From Vibrio porteresiae DSM 19223 (GTDB taxonomy: Bacteria; Pseudomonadota; Gammaproteobacteria; Enterobacterales; Vibrionaceae), in NCBI RefSeq assembly GCF_024347055.1, contig NZ_AP024896.1, positions 248,001-312,000 of the forward strand: 64,000 bases of DNA, written 5' to 3'. Positions 35,777-43,461 of this stretch are shown one piece after another (within the stretch, counting starts at the first letter, position 1; the number at the start of each line of letters is the position of its first letter). Position numbers and translations under genes: made by a program. The notes below the pieces were generated by a model. That model did no database searches. It was given only the letters and a program-made list of their open reading frames with translations, and was not told the DNA's origin.

Positions 35777-38056
35777 GTGCGAATCGATAGTAATGTGGTG
35801 GCTTCGAGCGGGCTCAATGACGCTCCACTCACACAAACTCCACCGGTAATTGGTGCTTCTAGGGCAGCAGTTAAAGGGGATGGAATCCAATTCGGCGCAT
35901 CGACCACGCGCCATTTAGACGAGCCAAATCCGTCAGAAAAAATGGATTGGCTTGGGCAATCACCAGCGCTTTTCTCCTTGTTCAAGAAACGTGAGTCAAA
36001 GCTGCAAGAAAGCAGCCAAAATTGCGATGCTCTCTTGCAATCTAGCGCTCGTTGCAACGTAGCCTCAATGCCATTAGCCGGTATTACGGCAGCGTCACCT
36101 GTGTCATCCAATGTTGCAACGGAGAAACTGAACTCTATTAGTTCTACTGATCCTGCGGTATTAGCTGCGATTGATAATTCGCAGTTTAGTCGTGCCGATG
36201 AGTTAAAGCGTTGGGGGAGTATGGTCGGCCATCTACCGGAGAGTGAGCGAGTAGCTGCTGAAAAGGTATTAAATCGCCCGTATGCGGCGGCCAAGTTAGC
36301 ACTCGAAGGCACCGATGAACAAAAAGCCAAAGCGCTTGAATACATCAATGCCAACCAAGCGCTATTTACTGCGATAGAAACACGAGCAGGAGCGGGCGAT
36401 AACCGCCATGTCATGGCTGATGGTTCACTCTCTGATAAAGACCTTAAAGTGTTTGCTGGGACCATGAAAGAGAGAGCGAATCAGGCCAGTGAGATGGTGA
36501 CCGATTATCAACAGAAACATCCCGATGCGGATGAGCAAAGTTTAAGTTTGGTCCGTTCCTCGGCGCTTTTGTATGCTAACGATCCGCTTACCCGTTCGGC
36601 TTCGGCACTCAAGCAACCGGGCGTTAAAGATCAACAAGACACCAAGTACGCGAATATTGACGACCTCAAAACTCTATCGGATTCAAACAATAATCCCGAC
36701 CTCTCGCCATTACTTACCGATGCAGCTCGTTTATGGAGCAAGCCGGGTATGTTCAATACCTTGGAAGATATGGGCCTTAATGGTAAAGATGTGGCACGCC
36801 ACGGCGGTGATGGTTTGCTTGATCTTACCGATTATTCCGCCTTTATTGACAAGGTTGCCCCAACCAACAGCGCGGAGTTTAATGATTTTATCTCCTATGT
36901 TTCGATGGCAAATGCTGCTGATAAAGTCGATACATCCAAATTAAACCAAGATATTTTTGAGCAACCTAATCAATACAGTGGCGCAGAAAAAGCGGCGGTA
37001 TTAGTGACACTGCAACGCACGCTGCAATACGTTATCGCCGGCGAGTCGATTCGTAATACTGAACAAACAGAAAAGGAACTCAATGAAAAAATAGAGCAGT
37101 TACAGAACGATAAGGATGCTCAACGCTATTTGGAGCAGCAGAGCAAAATCAGCAAAAAGGAGATCATCAACTCATCCGCTGACCTATCCCGTAGTGTAAA
37201 CCACCATCTTAAGACTCAAGTTTTAACGGGAGATGGATTACGTGAAGCGCTGAGAAACGAGCAAGGGCAAGCTGCTGATGTAACACAAGCCACCGCGGCT
37301 TTGGAAAATTTTCATGATGATGTGCAGCTCTATCAGGACATAACCGGAAAACAGTTAGGTGTGGCAGATATCGTCGCATTTTATCCCGATTTGGCAGAGT
37401 CTTTGCGAGGTACTGCTACTTCAATTAGTGACGGCACGCTATTAACTCAATTGGCAACACAAAAAGAGACCTCGCCAGAGCAGGCGCTCAACTCTTATTG
37501 GAACTCATTGGCGTATATGGATGATGCTCTATCGAAAACGGCGCAAGGTGGCATTGGCATTCCTCAAACCGCAGTGATTCAACAAGCGCTGCAAAACGCG
37601 GGTGTTAATTCGCAGATGCAGGGAGCAATTAACGATACTACCCTAAAGGCGTTATTAAATGGGAAGACCAATATGACACCGATAGGTATTCAAGGCGCAG
37701 AACACCATAATGGTAATGCGGCGCTGGACCGATTAAAGGAAATGGCGATCAAAAAAGGCGCAAAATTTGTTGCCAAACAAGGCGCCAAATTTGCAGTGCG
37801 TATGGCTGCCTCATTAGCAGGGCGCGCAGCTGCAGCGGTGGCTGGGGAAGCTGCCGGTGCAGCGTTAGCAGGTTCTATTAGTTCGGTGGCAGGCCCAGTG
37901 GGGTGGGCGGTTGGCGCTGCGGTCAGTATCGGGTTTGGTATTTCAGAACTGGTCAGTTTCTTTAAGAATAAAGCTAAGAAACGACGTGAGCGACGCGACT
38001 TTGATCATACGGTGTCGCCCACATTAAATCAGTTTGGTATTAGTAAACCGCGTTAG
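35777..38056 (+). CDS. HrpK-like type III effector/translocator-like protein
   Basis: 759 aa. The first 120 residues are Ser/Thr-rich and look disordered, as in type III secreted proteins. A long helical middle carries two Asp-rich EF-hand-like turns: MADGSLSDKDLKVF near 213-226 and the HGGDGLLDLTDYSAF region near 342-356. A coiled-coil-prone stretch spans about 425-460. The C-terminus has an Ala/Gly-rich hydrophobic block (about 664-729) followed by basic NKAKKRRERR. I recall this layout from proteins annotated as HrpK-domain type III effectors in Vibrio and Pseudomonas. No secretion apparatus or chaperone gene is in the window. It starts at GTG 35777 with AGGGAAA upstream. Confidence 0.6.
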   Translation: MRIDSNVVASSGLNDAPLTQTPPVIGASRAAVKGDGIQFGASTTRHLDEPNPSEKMDWLGQSPALFSLFKKRESKLQESSQNCDALLQSSARCNVASMPLAGITAASPVSSNVATEKLNSISSTDPAVLAAIDNSQFSRADELKRWGSMVGHLPESERVAAEKVLNRPYAAAKLALEGTDEQKAKALEYINANQALFTAIETRAGAGDNRHVMADGSLSDKDLKVFAGTMKERANQASEMVTDYQQKHPDADEQSLSLVRSSALLYANDPLTRSASALKQPGVKDQQDTKYANIDDLKTLSDSNNNPDLSPLLTDAARLWSKPGMFNTLEDMGLNGKDVARHGGDGLLDLTDYSAFIDKVAPTNSAEFNDFISYVSMANAADKVDTSKLNQDIFEQPNQYSGAEKAAVLVTLQRTLQYVIAGESIRNTEQTEKELNEKIEQLQNDKDAQRYLEQQSKISKKEIINSSADLSRSVNHHLKTQVLTGDGLREALRNEQGQAADVTQATAALENFHDDVQLYQDITGKQLGVADIVAFYPDLAESLRGTATSISDGTLLTQLATQKETSPEQALNSYWNSLAYMDDALSKTAQGGIGIPQTAVIQQALQNAGVNSQMQGAINDTTLKALLNGKTNMTPIGIQGAEHHNGNAALDRLKEMAIKKGAKFVAKQGAKFAVRMAASLAGRAAAAVAGEAAGAALAGSISSVAGPVGWAVGAAVSIGFGISELVSFFKNKAKKRRERRDFDHTVSPTLNQFGISKPR

Positions 38057-38103
38057 TGCGGAACATAGATATAGTACATAGTTGTCACCCTAAGTAATAC
38101 AAG

Positions 38104-38129
38104 CAGTGGAGCAGAACATCCACTGCGTT
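38104..38129 (+). terminator. weak terminator-like hairpin after the HrpK-like gene
   Basis: CAGTGGA (38104-38110) and TCCACTG (38119-38125) with an 8-base loop, followed by CGTTTT. Its right arm runs into the ABM remnant. Confidence 0.4.
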
Positions 38130-38240
38130 TTGATGTTCTATTAATAGCTTATTGATGTTGCCGTATTGAATGCCCATCAGCAGCACACGAAAGCGTTGCA
38201 ATGGGTGAGTTGTGACTCAGGCTGTCGAGCGTCGTTGACA
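38119..38240 (+). pseudogene. decayed second copy of the ABM monooxygenase gene
   Basis: This stretch aligns with 35494-35610 inside the ABM gene. Shared blocks include CCACTGCGTTTTGATGT, TTATTGATG, CCCATCAGCA, GAAAGCGT, GCAATGGG, GTGACTCAGGCTGTCGA and CGTC in the same order and spacing. Frameshifts and in-frame stops destroy the reading frame, and the first half of the gene is missing. It lies immediately downstream of the HrpK-like gene, so the two copies flank that gene in direct orientation. Confidence 0.8.
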
Positions 38241-38311
38241 AGGCAATTTTTCATTCGACAAGAAGTTAATCAACTTGAACCCTGAATTATTTATTCCCAG
38301 CGTCATATTGG

Positions 38312-38671
38312 TTAAGAGGTAAGCTGATCTCGATATTGAGTCATCCAGTTCGCGAGTGAGTCTAGTGTTGGCTTTAATGTCATCCCTAAATCTGTAACAC
38401 AATATTCAACTCTAGGAGGCATCTCAGGATAGACTGTTCTTTTAACAAGGCCCAAGCTTTCAAAAGCACGTAATTGCTTTGTAAGTTCTTTTTGTGTAAT
38501 TGAACCTATTGCTCTCTGCAGTTCACCAAAACGTATTAAATCATTAGTGATTATTAATCTGTATAGGATTGGGATCGCCCATTTCCCTGAAACAATATTT
38601 ACGAAGTCCACCATCGGGCATGAAGATTTATTGATAAAAGTACTATTTTCATTTTTCTCTTTAGTATCCAT
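38312..38671 (-). CDS. HxlR-family transcriptional regulator
   Basis: 119 aa winged-helix protein: CPMVDFVNIVSGKWAIPILYRL, FGELQRAIGSITQKELTKQLR and PPRVEYCVTDLG are HxlR signatures. The ATG at 38671 has AGGT upstream. It is divergent from an SDR gene at 38747, its likely target. Confidence 0.9.
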   Translation of the reverse strand: MDTKEKNENSTFINKSSCPMVDFVNIVSGKWAIPILYRLIITNDLIRFGELQRAIGSITQKELTKQLRAFESLGLVKRTVYPEMPPRVEYCVTDLGMTLKPTLDSLANWMTQYRDQLTS

Positions 38672-38746
38672 TTGGTACCTACTATACAATTGAAACTATA
38701 GATCCAATAATGCTCTCCAGAATGACGAAAAACAATAGGAGATGTA

Positions 38747-39499
38747 ATGTCATTAAGATTAAAGAATAAATACGCTTTAATAACGGGAGGGACCGCTGGT
38801 ATAGGTCTGGAAACGGCAAAACAGTTTTGTTTAGAAGGTGCCAGCGTTGCAATCACAGGACGTAGTGCCGAGGGCTTAGTAAAAGCTGAAGGTGAGTTAG
38901 CAGAAAATACAATCCTTATTCAAAATGATTCGTCTGATATCCAGCAGCAATACCAGTTGGCTGAAAAAATAAAGTCTGTATTTCCGAGGTTAGATATACT
39001 TTATATCAATGCTGGCGATGTTACCCACAAATCCTTGGAAGAATGGGATGAAGAGAGTTTCGATCGTGTTATAAATACAAATTTAAAAGGGCCTTTCTTT
39101 TTAATTCGTTCACTATTGCCGTTATTATCTGATTCGGCATCTATCATTCTTTGCGGTAGTGTATCAGCCCAAATTGGGCTACCGAAAAGTAGTGTATATT
39201 CTGCTAGTAAAGCCGCGTTGATATCACTTGCCAGAACACTATCAGGAGAACTGAAACATCTTGGTATTAGAGTCAATGCTCTTAGTCCAGGACCTACTCA
39301 GACAGATGCTTTTGATAAATTTGGTTTGCCTAAAAGTGAACAAATTGAGCTAATAAATCAGGTTAAAGAACTGGTTCCTATGAAACGTTTGGGAACACCT
39401 CTTGAATTGGCAAAAGCAGCCGTTTTTCTAGCATCAGATGAATCAGCTTACATGCTTGGATCTGAGCTATTGATTGATGGTGGAGTTGGAAATCTATAA
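38747..39499 (+). CDS. short-chain dehydrogenase/reductase
   Basis: 250 aa classical SDR. TGGTAGIG (about 13-20), NAG (about 89-91), catalytic Ser in CGSVSAQ, YSASK with Tyr and Lys, and a terminal DGG. A ribosome site AGGAG precedes the ATG. It pairs with the divergent HxlR repressor, an arrangement often tied to quinone or aldehyde stress; that link is inferred. Confidence 0.88.
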   Translation: MSLRLKNKYALITGGTAGIGLETAKQFCLEGASVAITGRSAEGLVKAEGELAENTILIQNDSSDIQQQYQLAEKIKSVFPRLDILYINAGDVTHKSLEEWDEESFDRVINTNLKGPFFLIRSLLPLLSDSASIILCGSVSAQIGLPKSSVYSASKAALISLARTLSGELKHLGIRVNALSPGPTQTDAFDKFGLPKSEQIELINQVKELVPMKRLGTPLELAKAAVFLASDESAYMLGSELLIDGGVGNL

Positions 39500-39770
39500 T
39501 ACTTTTCGGTCGACGAAAATTAGCTGTTATTTAAAAAATATTTGCATCCATTTTATTATCTGAAATATCCCAGCTACGGTAATGTTTCTGACCTGTTTTT
39601 GTCCAAAATATACTCTGAGCTACCAGTACCCCTGAAGGGATAAGCAACAAGACAAAGTCAATAAAACGGATGGAATATTACTATCGAAATACAGATTACT
39701 TATTTTTAACGAGCGAGGCGGTTTCTCCTGGAAGCCGCCATGAACCTGTTTTTTTCAAAGAATATCTTTA

Positions 39771-40664
39771 CTAGTCTTTAACTTTTTCGATTTCTGCTTT
39801 GCCGCCGTTCCCTTGATTAAATGTTACCGCAATAAGTATCATCGCCAACGCAATCCAAGTATTTAGTCCTACCTGCTCGTGAGCAAACACAACACCGATC
39901 AGAACTCCGAATGTGGGTACTAAGTAGTTGGTGAGTGAGGTGAATACCGGCCCTGCTTCAGAGATAAGAATCATATACAGGAAATACACCACTCCGGCAC
40001 ACATTGCGCCCAAGTAGGTGATAGATAGCATTGAATCTATGGTTAGATGGCTTGGTATTTGGGCGCCAGTAACTATGGATATCAGTAATATTTGTAGACT
40101 AGCGGAGCCTAACACATTCCTTGCCACAATGAGTGGGTGCTCGTCTCCACATTTAACCAGTAGGAGAAGCGCGACACCAAAAGAGGCAGATGCAGCAAGG
40201 ATAGATAAGGGGCCCCAAACGCTTAACGAGCTATTACCCTCTATTATATCTGGTGCAAAAAGCGAAACTAGACCGAGAAAGCCCACAACGACACTGAGAA
40301 TACTTGAGCGAGAAATTTTGTTCTTTGCACTCAACAGTGGAGTGAACAAGATGACGAAAAATGGAACGGTACCTATGAGCACCGCAGCAATGGATGAAGA
40401 TACATACTGCTGCCCCCATGGAACGAGTGTAAAAGGTATCGATGCTTCTAGTAACCCTATTAGCATGTAGAGTAGCCAAGGAGTATTCCCTTGGGACGTC
40501 ACTTTCAGTGCCTTACAGATAATAAATAGTGTTACGAAACCCACCACCGCACGGCCAACTCCTACATGTTGAGGTGTTAAAGATGAGAGTGCTATTTTTT
40601 GAAAGATAAACTGCGAGCCCCAAATCAATCCAATTATTGCGAGTAGAAAATATTTGTTTTTCAT
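39771..40664 (-). CDS. DMT-superfamily EamA transporter
   Basis: 297 aa, ten hydrophobic helices in two EamA repeats. Starts MKNKYFLLAIIGLIWGSQFIF. Contains LVPWGQQYVSSSIAAVLIGT in the first repeat and NYLVPTFGVLIGV in the second. Exporter of unknown substrate, distinct from the transporter at 19530-20429. Confidence 0.85.
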   Translation of the reverse strand: MKNKYFLLAIIGLIWGSQFIFQKIALSSLTPQHVGVGRAVVGFVTLFIICKALKVTSQGNTPWLLYMLIGLLEASIPFTLVPWGQQYVSSSIAAVLIGTVPFFVILFTPLLSAKNKISRSSILSVVVGFLGLVSLFAPDIIEGNSSLSVWGPLSILAASASFGVALLLLVKCGDEHPLIVARNVLGSASLQILLISIVTGAQIPSHLTIDSMLSITYLGAMCAGVVYFLYMILISEAGPVFTSLTNYLVPTFGVLIGVVFAHEQVGLNTWIALAMILIAVTFNQGNGGKAEIEKVKD

Positions 40665-40810
40665 TATTGAAGCCTTTTAGTTAGTGAACTTGGAAATTCG
40701 GCTGGTATTTTTGAGCTTATCTAAAATACCATAGCTTCTTAGTGCATGCCAAAGCACAACTTATGAGTCGATAGGAGGCTAATGGTAATTGAAATTTTAT
40801 TCGACGTGCA

Positions 40811-41236
40811 CTATTTGGATATTTCTAGCCAATCTTTTTCAGTTGGCATCTTATCAAATTTCGGGATGCCGTCGTTTATAAACCCCACGTCCCAACTTGC
40901 GTGCGAACCGACATAGACATGAGCGGAAACCTTTGTATCCACTGGTTCCGATAATAAACCGGCAGGTACCCAATATGATTCACCCGTTGCGCTAATATTG
41001 GGTACTGGACTGCCACATTGGCAACAAAAATCAGATTTAAACCCTGAGCTGGTAGAGAATGACTTAATTTGATGCTCACCGGAGCACCATTTAAAATTGG
41101 ACGCTTCAATTATCAATGCTGAATTTGATGAAGAACCAGATACCTTGCGACACAATGAACAATGGCATTGGTAGATAGGGGGTAAGTCGCCCGATAACTC
41201 AAACGAAACCTCGCCACACAAACAATTTCCTTTCAA
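40811..41236 (-). CDS. GFA/CENP-V family zinc protein
   Basis: 141 aa. Cys motifs CLCGEV, CHCSLCRK and FCCQCGSP bind zinc as in glutathione-dependent formaldehyde-activating (GFA) proteins. The start appears to be TTG at 41236 with AAGGG upstream; a stop lies just before in frame. Function beyond the fold is uncertain. First of seven minus-strand accessory genes. Confidence 0.83.
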   Translation of the reverse strand: MKGNCLCGEVSFELSGDLPPIYQCHCSLCRKVSGSSSNSALIIEASNFKWCSGEHQIKSFSTSSGFKSDFCCQCGSPVPNISATGESYWVPAGLLSEPVDTKVSAHVYVGSHASWDVGFINDGIPKFDKMPTEKDWLEISK

Positions 41237-41298
41237 ATTTGGTTTTCCCTTAAATCAAGACAGGGGCTCATTCAGTTGTGAGCGCCCAATAAAATTTG

Positions 41299-41718
41299 TT
41301 ATAGCTGTGCTTCAGATAGTATTGAACTGACGATCATTTTGGCTTCGACAGGCACAAGGTTTATTTGACTTAAATCACTAAGCTTAACCCAAGTATGTTC
41401 ATATAGATTATGACTATGCTGCGCCTTAAACTCCGGGCTTTCTGGCGATAACTTTGGTTCAAAATACGGTACTCTAACCAGAAAAAAGTGTTCCTTTCGT
41501 CCACGATTTACAACTGAGAAAATGGCTTCTGGGTTATCTATGTTCAACATCGTTTCTTCAAAGATTTCTCGAACTATTGCTTGCTGAAGTGCTTCATTTG
41601 GTTCGACGCCGCCTCCTGGGAAAACCCAATAAGTTCGACCATCTTTGAAGCGTTTGATGAGAAGGATTTCAGCATTGTCGCTATTTACTAATAGAGCACT
41701 CACTCTCTGTTTTTGCAT
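41299..41718 (-). CDS. NUDIX hydrolase
   Basis: 139 aa. The Nudix box GGGVEPNEALQQAIVREIFEE (about 35-55) fits GX5EX7REUXEE. It hydrolyses a nucleoside diphosphate derivative of unknown identity. ATG at 41718. Confidence 0.9.
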   Translation of the reverse strand: MQKQRVSALLVNSDNAEILLIKRFKDGRTYWVFPGGGVEPNEALQQAIVREIFEETMLNIDNPEAIFSVVNRGRKEHFFLVRVPYFEPKLSPESPEFKAQHSHNLYEHTWVKLSDLSQINLVPVEAKMIVSSILSEAQL

Positions 41719-41759
41719 TTTTTCTCCGAGGATATAGCGCTTTAGTCAATTGCATCGGA

Positions 41760-42281
41760 TTAGGTTAATTGCCACTGTAGAGCCTTTGCTTCATATTCTT
41801 CTATAAAGCTATTTTTGTAATCGATGTAAACATCTACATCATTGTTACAAATGGCTGCACCACGTCTTTTTATTTCTCCATATTTACACGCTACATCAGG
41901 GAATGCTCTGAGATAATCACGAAACGCGAGATGTCTTTTAGCTTCTGGCGAGTCAGCTAGGAATGCGTGAACCTGATGGGTTCGCTGTATTCCTCCTTTT
42001 TGGAAATAACGACGGCCTTTTATTCCACATTCACCCTTCACCAAATACCCCAGTGAAGCCATCTTTTCTGATTCAGAATCTAAAGCCTCAAGACTGTTCA
42101 CTTCTAAAAGAATATCGATAATTGGTTTAGCACATAATCCTTTAACTGATGTGCTGCCTATATGATGTATTGCATGAATATTAGTTGATGTTAAAACAGA
42201 AATTATTCGCTCTTTTTCTTTGGCAAAATCGAATAGCCACTGAGGCTGATAATCGATGACTTCAATAATTCTGTGATTCAT
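41760..42281 (-). CDS. GrpB family protein
   Basis: 173 aa member of the GrpB/UPF0157 nucleotidyltransferase-like family. The IHHIGSTSVKGLCAKPIID motif (about 38-56) is diagnostic. The ATG at 42281 (MNHRIIEVIDYQ) is preferred over upstream codons because family homology starts there. The biochemical role is not settled; some relatives affect CoA metabolism. Confidence 0.87.
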   Translation of the reverse strand: MNHRIIEVIDYQPQWLFDFAKEKERIISVLTSTNIHAIHHIGSTSVKGLCAKPIIDILLEVNSLEALDSESEKMASLGYLVKGECGIKGRRYFQKGGIQRTHQVHAFLADSPEAKRHLAFRDYLRAFPDVACKYGEIKRRGAAICNNDVDVYIDYKNSFIEEYEAKALQWQLT

Positions 42282-42359
42282 AACTTCAGATATACCTAAT
42301 GTTTGCTGCAGCAATTAACCAATATCCCAAGTGATTAACTAGTCTGATGCTTGCACCTT

Positions 42360-42830
42360 TTATACGAATTTTTCTAACAAATCCCGCGTCATAAAGTAGC
42401 TATGTGGATCAGATTTGTAGTCAGAAAAGGGATCGCAATAAGTGAATCCAAACTTTTCATACAGATTTCTTGCTGGTCTGAAGTACTCGTGAGTTCCTGT
42501 TTCTAAACTAACTTTTTGATATCCTTTGTCAATTGCGACGTTAAGAGCATGAGTCAGCAATTTAGTTGCTACACCTGATTTGCGTGAGGAGTTTGAAGTT
42601 CTCATTGACTTAAGTTCGACATGATGAGGAGTTAACTGTTTGATAGCCAAACAACCTTGTAGATCACCATCAAGCCAACCGCTAAAGAAGGTAATATCTG
42701 GTGATTTAAGCGCATTAACATCTAGAGCGTGAGCACTTTCAGGAGGTGAAGTTGCGTACATATCGGATAAATGTTCATCGAGTAATTTGATCACTTCAAC
42801 ATCCGACAAGTCGTCTATTTTGATTTCCAT
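42360..42830 (-). CDS. GNAT-family N-acetyltransferase
   Basis: 156 aa. The acetyl-CoA binding region RKSGVATKLLTHAL (about 87-100) and the C-terminal ARNLYEKFGF motif are typical of GNAT enzymes. The ATG at 42830 is chosen because AAAGGATG lies at a proper distance, whereas the ATG at 42842 is too close. Substrate unknown. Confidence 0.87.
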   Translation of the reverse strand: MEIKIDDLSDVEVIKLLDEHLSDMYATSPPESAHALDVNALKSPDITFFSGWLDGDLQGCLAIKQLTPHHVELKSMRTSNSSRKSGVATKLLTHALNVAIDKGYQKVSLETGTHEYFRPARNLYEKFGFTYCDPFSDYKSDPHSYFMTRDLLEKFV

Positions 42831-42881
42831 ATTCCAAATCATCCTTTTGGTATTTGTTTGTTATACAAAATTTTACGTGAC

Positions 42882-43097
42882 TTACTTTGAATTCTGACGC
42901 CTCATCCACTCTTGGGAAGCGTCACCCATTGTTAAACCCACTGAATTTTTCATCCATTGCATGAAATCTCGGTCGAATTTAAATTCCTCGCCAAATTTGG
43001 ATTTAAAATAGCGACGGACGTTATGAGTTGTCTTGTAACTATCCGTGATGACAGTATTGTCAACGATATCGTTTTTATGCCAATCAACCTTTGCCAA
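42882..43097 (-). CDS. small DUF6434-like protein
   Basis: 71 aa. The pattern ITDSYKTTHNVRRYFKSKFG followed by FDRDFMQWMK resembles the DUF6434 domain found C-terminal to SAP domains, here on its own. It appears to start at TTG (43097), with GGAG about 10 bases upstream and an in-frame stop just before. It may be a trimmed version of a larger protein. It lies between the GNAT and HNH genes. Confidence 0.55.
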   Translation of the reverse strand: MAKVDWHKNDIVDNTVITDSYKTTHNVRRYFKSKFGEEFKFDRDFMQWMKNSVGLTMGDASQEWMRRQNSK

Positions 43098-43116
43098 AGT
43101 CTAAGTTCTCCATTTT

Positions 43117-43171
43117 GTATAACGTGCAGTTCAATTGTCGACTGTACGATACTTATCCTTATTCGTTATAC
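43117..43171 (-). repeat. attC-like element (55 bases) after the HNH gene
   Basis: On the minus strand the segment begins GTATAAC and ends with its reverse complement GTTATAC (43165-43171 and 43117-43123 on the plus strand). It contains a smaller stem, CGTaCAGT with ACTGcACG. This fits the RYYYAAC...GTTRRRY outline of an integron attC site directly after a cassette-like gene. It is short, and neighbouring gaps do not show clear equivalents. Confidence 0.35.
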
Positions 43172-43452
43172 GCGCGCTGCCGGCTTAGCATCAGCTTTAC
43201 ATTTTCAATTTCATCACAGCCATTATTTCTATGGATAACAGCGTGGCAGTTGGGACAAACAGGCCGTAGATCTGCGACTGGGTCAACTTTATATTCGCTA
43301 CCAACTTCAGATATAGGAGTAAGATGATGAATATGAATTATGTTTCTTGCTTCTTTTCCATATGTATCTTCCGCATTGAATCTGCAGATTACGCAAGTTG
43401 TTCCATACTTCTCGAAACAAGCAACCTTAGCTTTTTGATTTCTCTCATACAT
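43159..43452 (-). CDS. small HNH endonuclease
   Basis: 97 aa. A zinc-knuckle CVIC (Cys20, Cys23) pairs with CPNC (Cys66, Cys69). The HNH core is IHIHHLTP (His42/43), Asn68 and His74. It begins 9 bases after the stop of the OLD-family gene, so the two form an operon. A stand-alone nuclease of this size next to an ATPase recalls PtuB of the Septu system, but the partner here carries its own TOPRIM domain. Confidence 0.85.
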   Translation of the reverse strand: MYERNQKAKVACFEKYGTTCVICRFNAEDTYGKEARNIIHIHHLTPISEVGSEYKVDPVADLRPVCPNCHAVIHRNNGCDEIENVKLMLSRQRAYNE

Positions 43453-43461
43453 GTTAAATGT

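Noticed and set aside
35737..36465. 242-aa open frame on the minus strand opposite the HrpK-like gene
   Set aside because: It lies wholly opposite the start of a 759-aa gene with good codon structure, has Ser/Ala-rich low-information composition and matches no family I know.
42843..42881. TATAACAAAC sequence between the DUF6434-like and GNAT genes as an attC site
   Set aside because: It has only the left-hand motif; the matching GTTRRRY end and internal stem are missing before the next gene starts.
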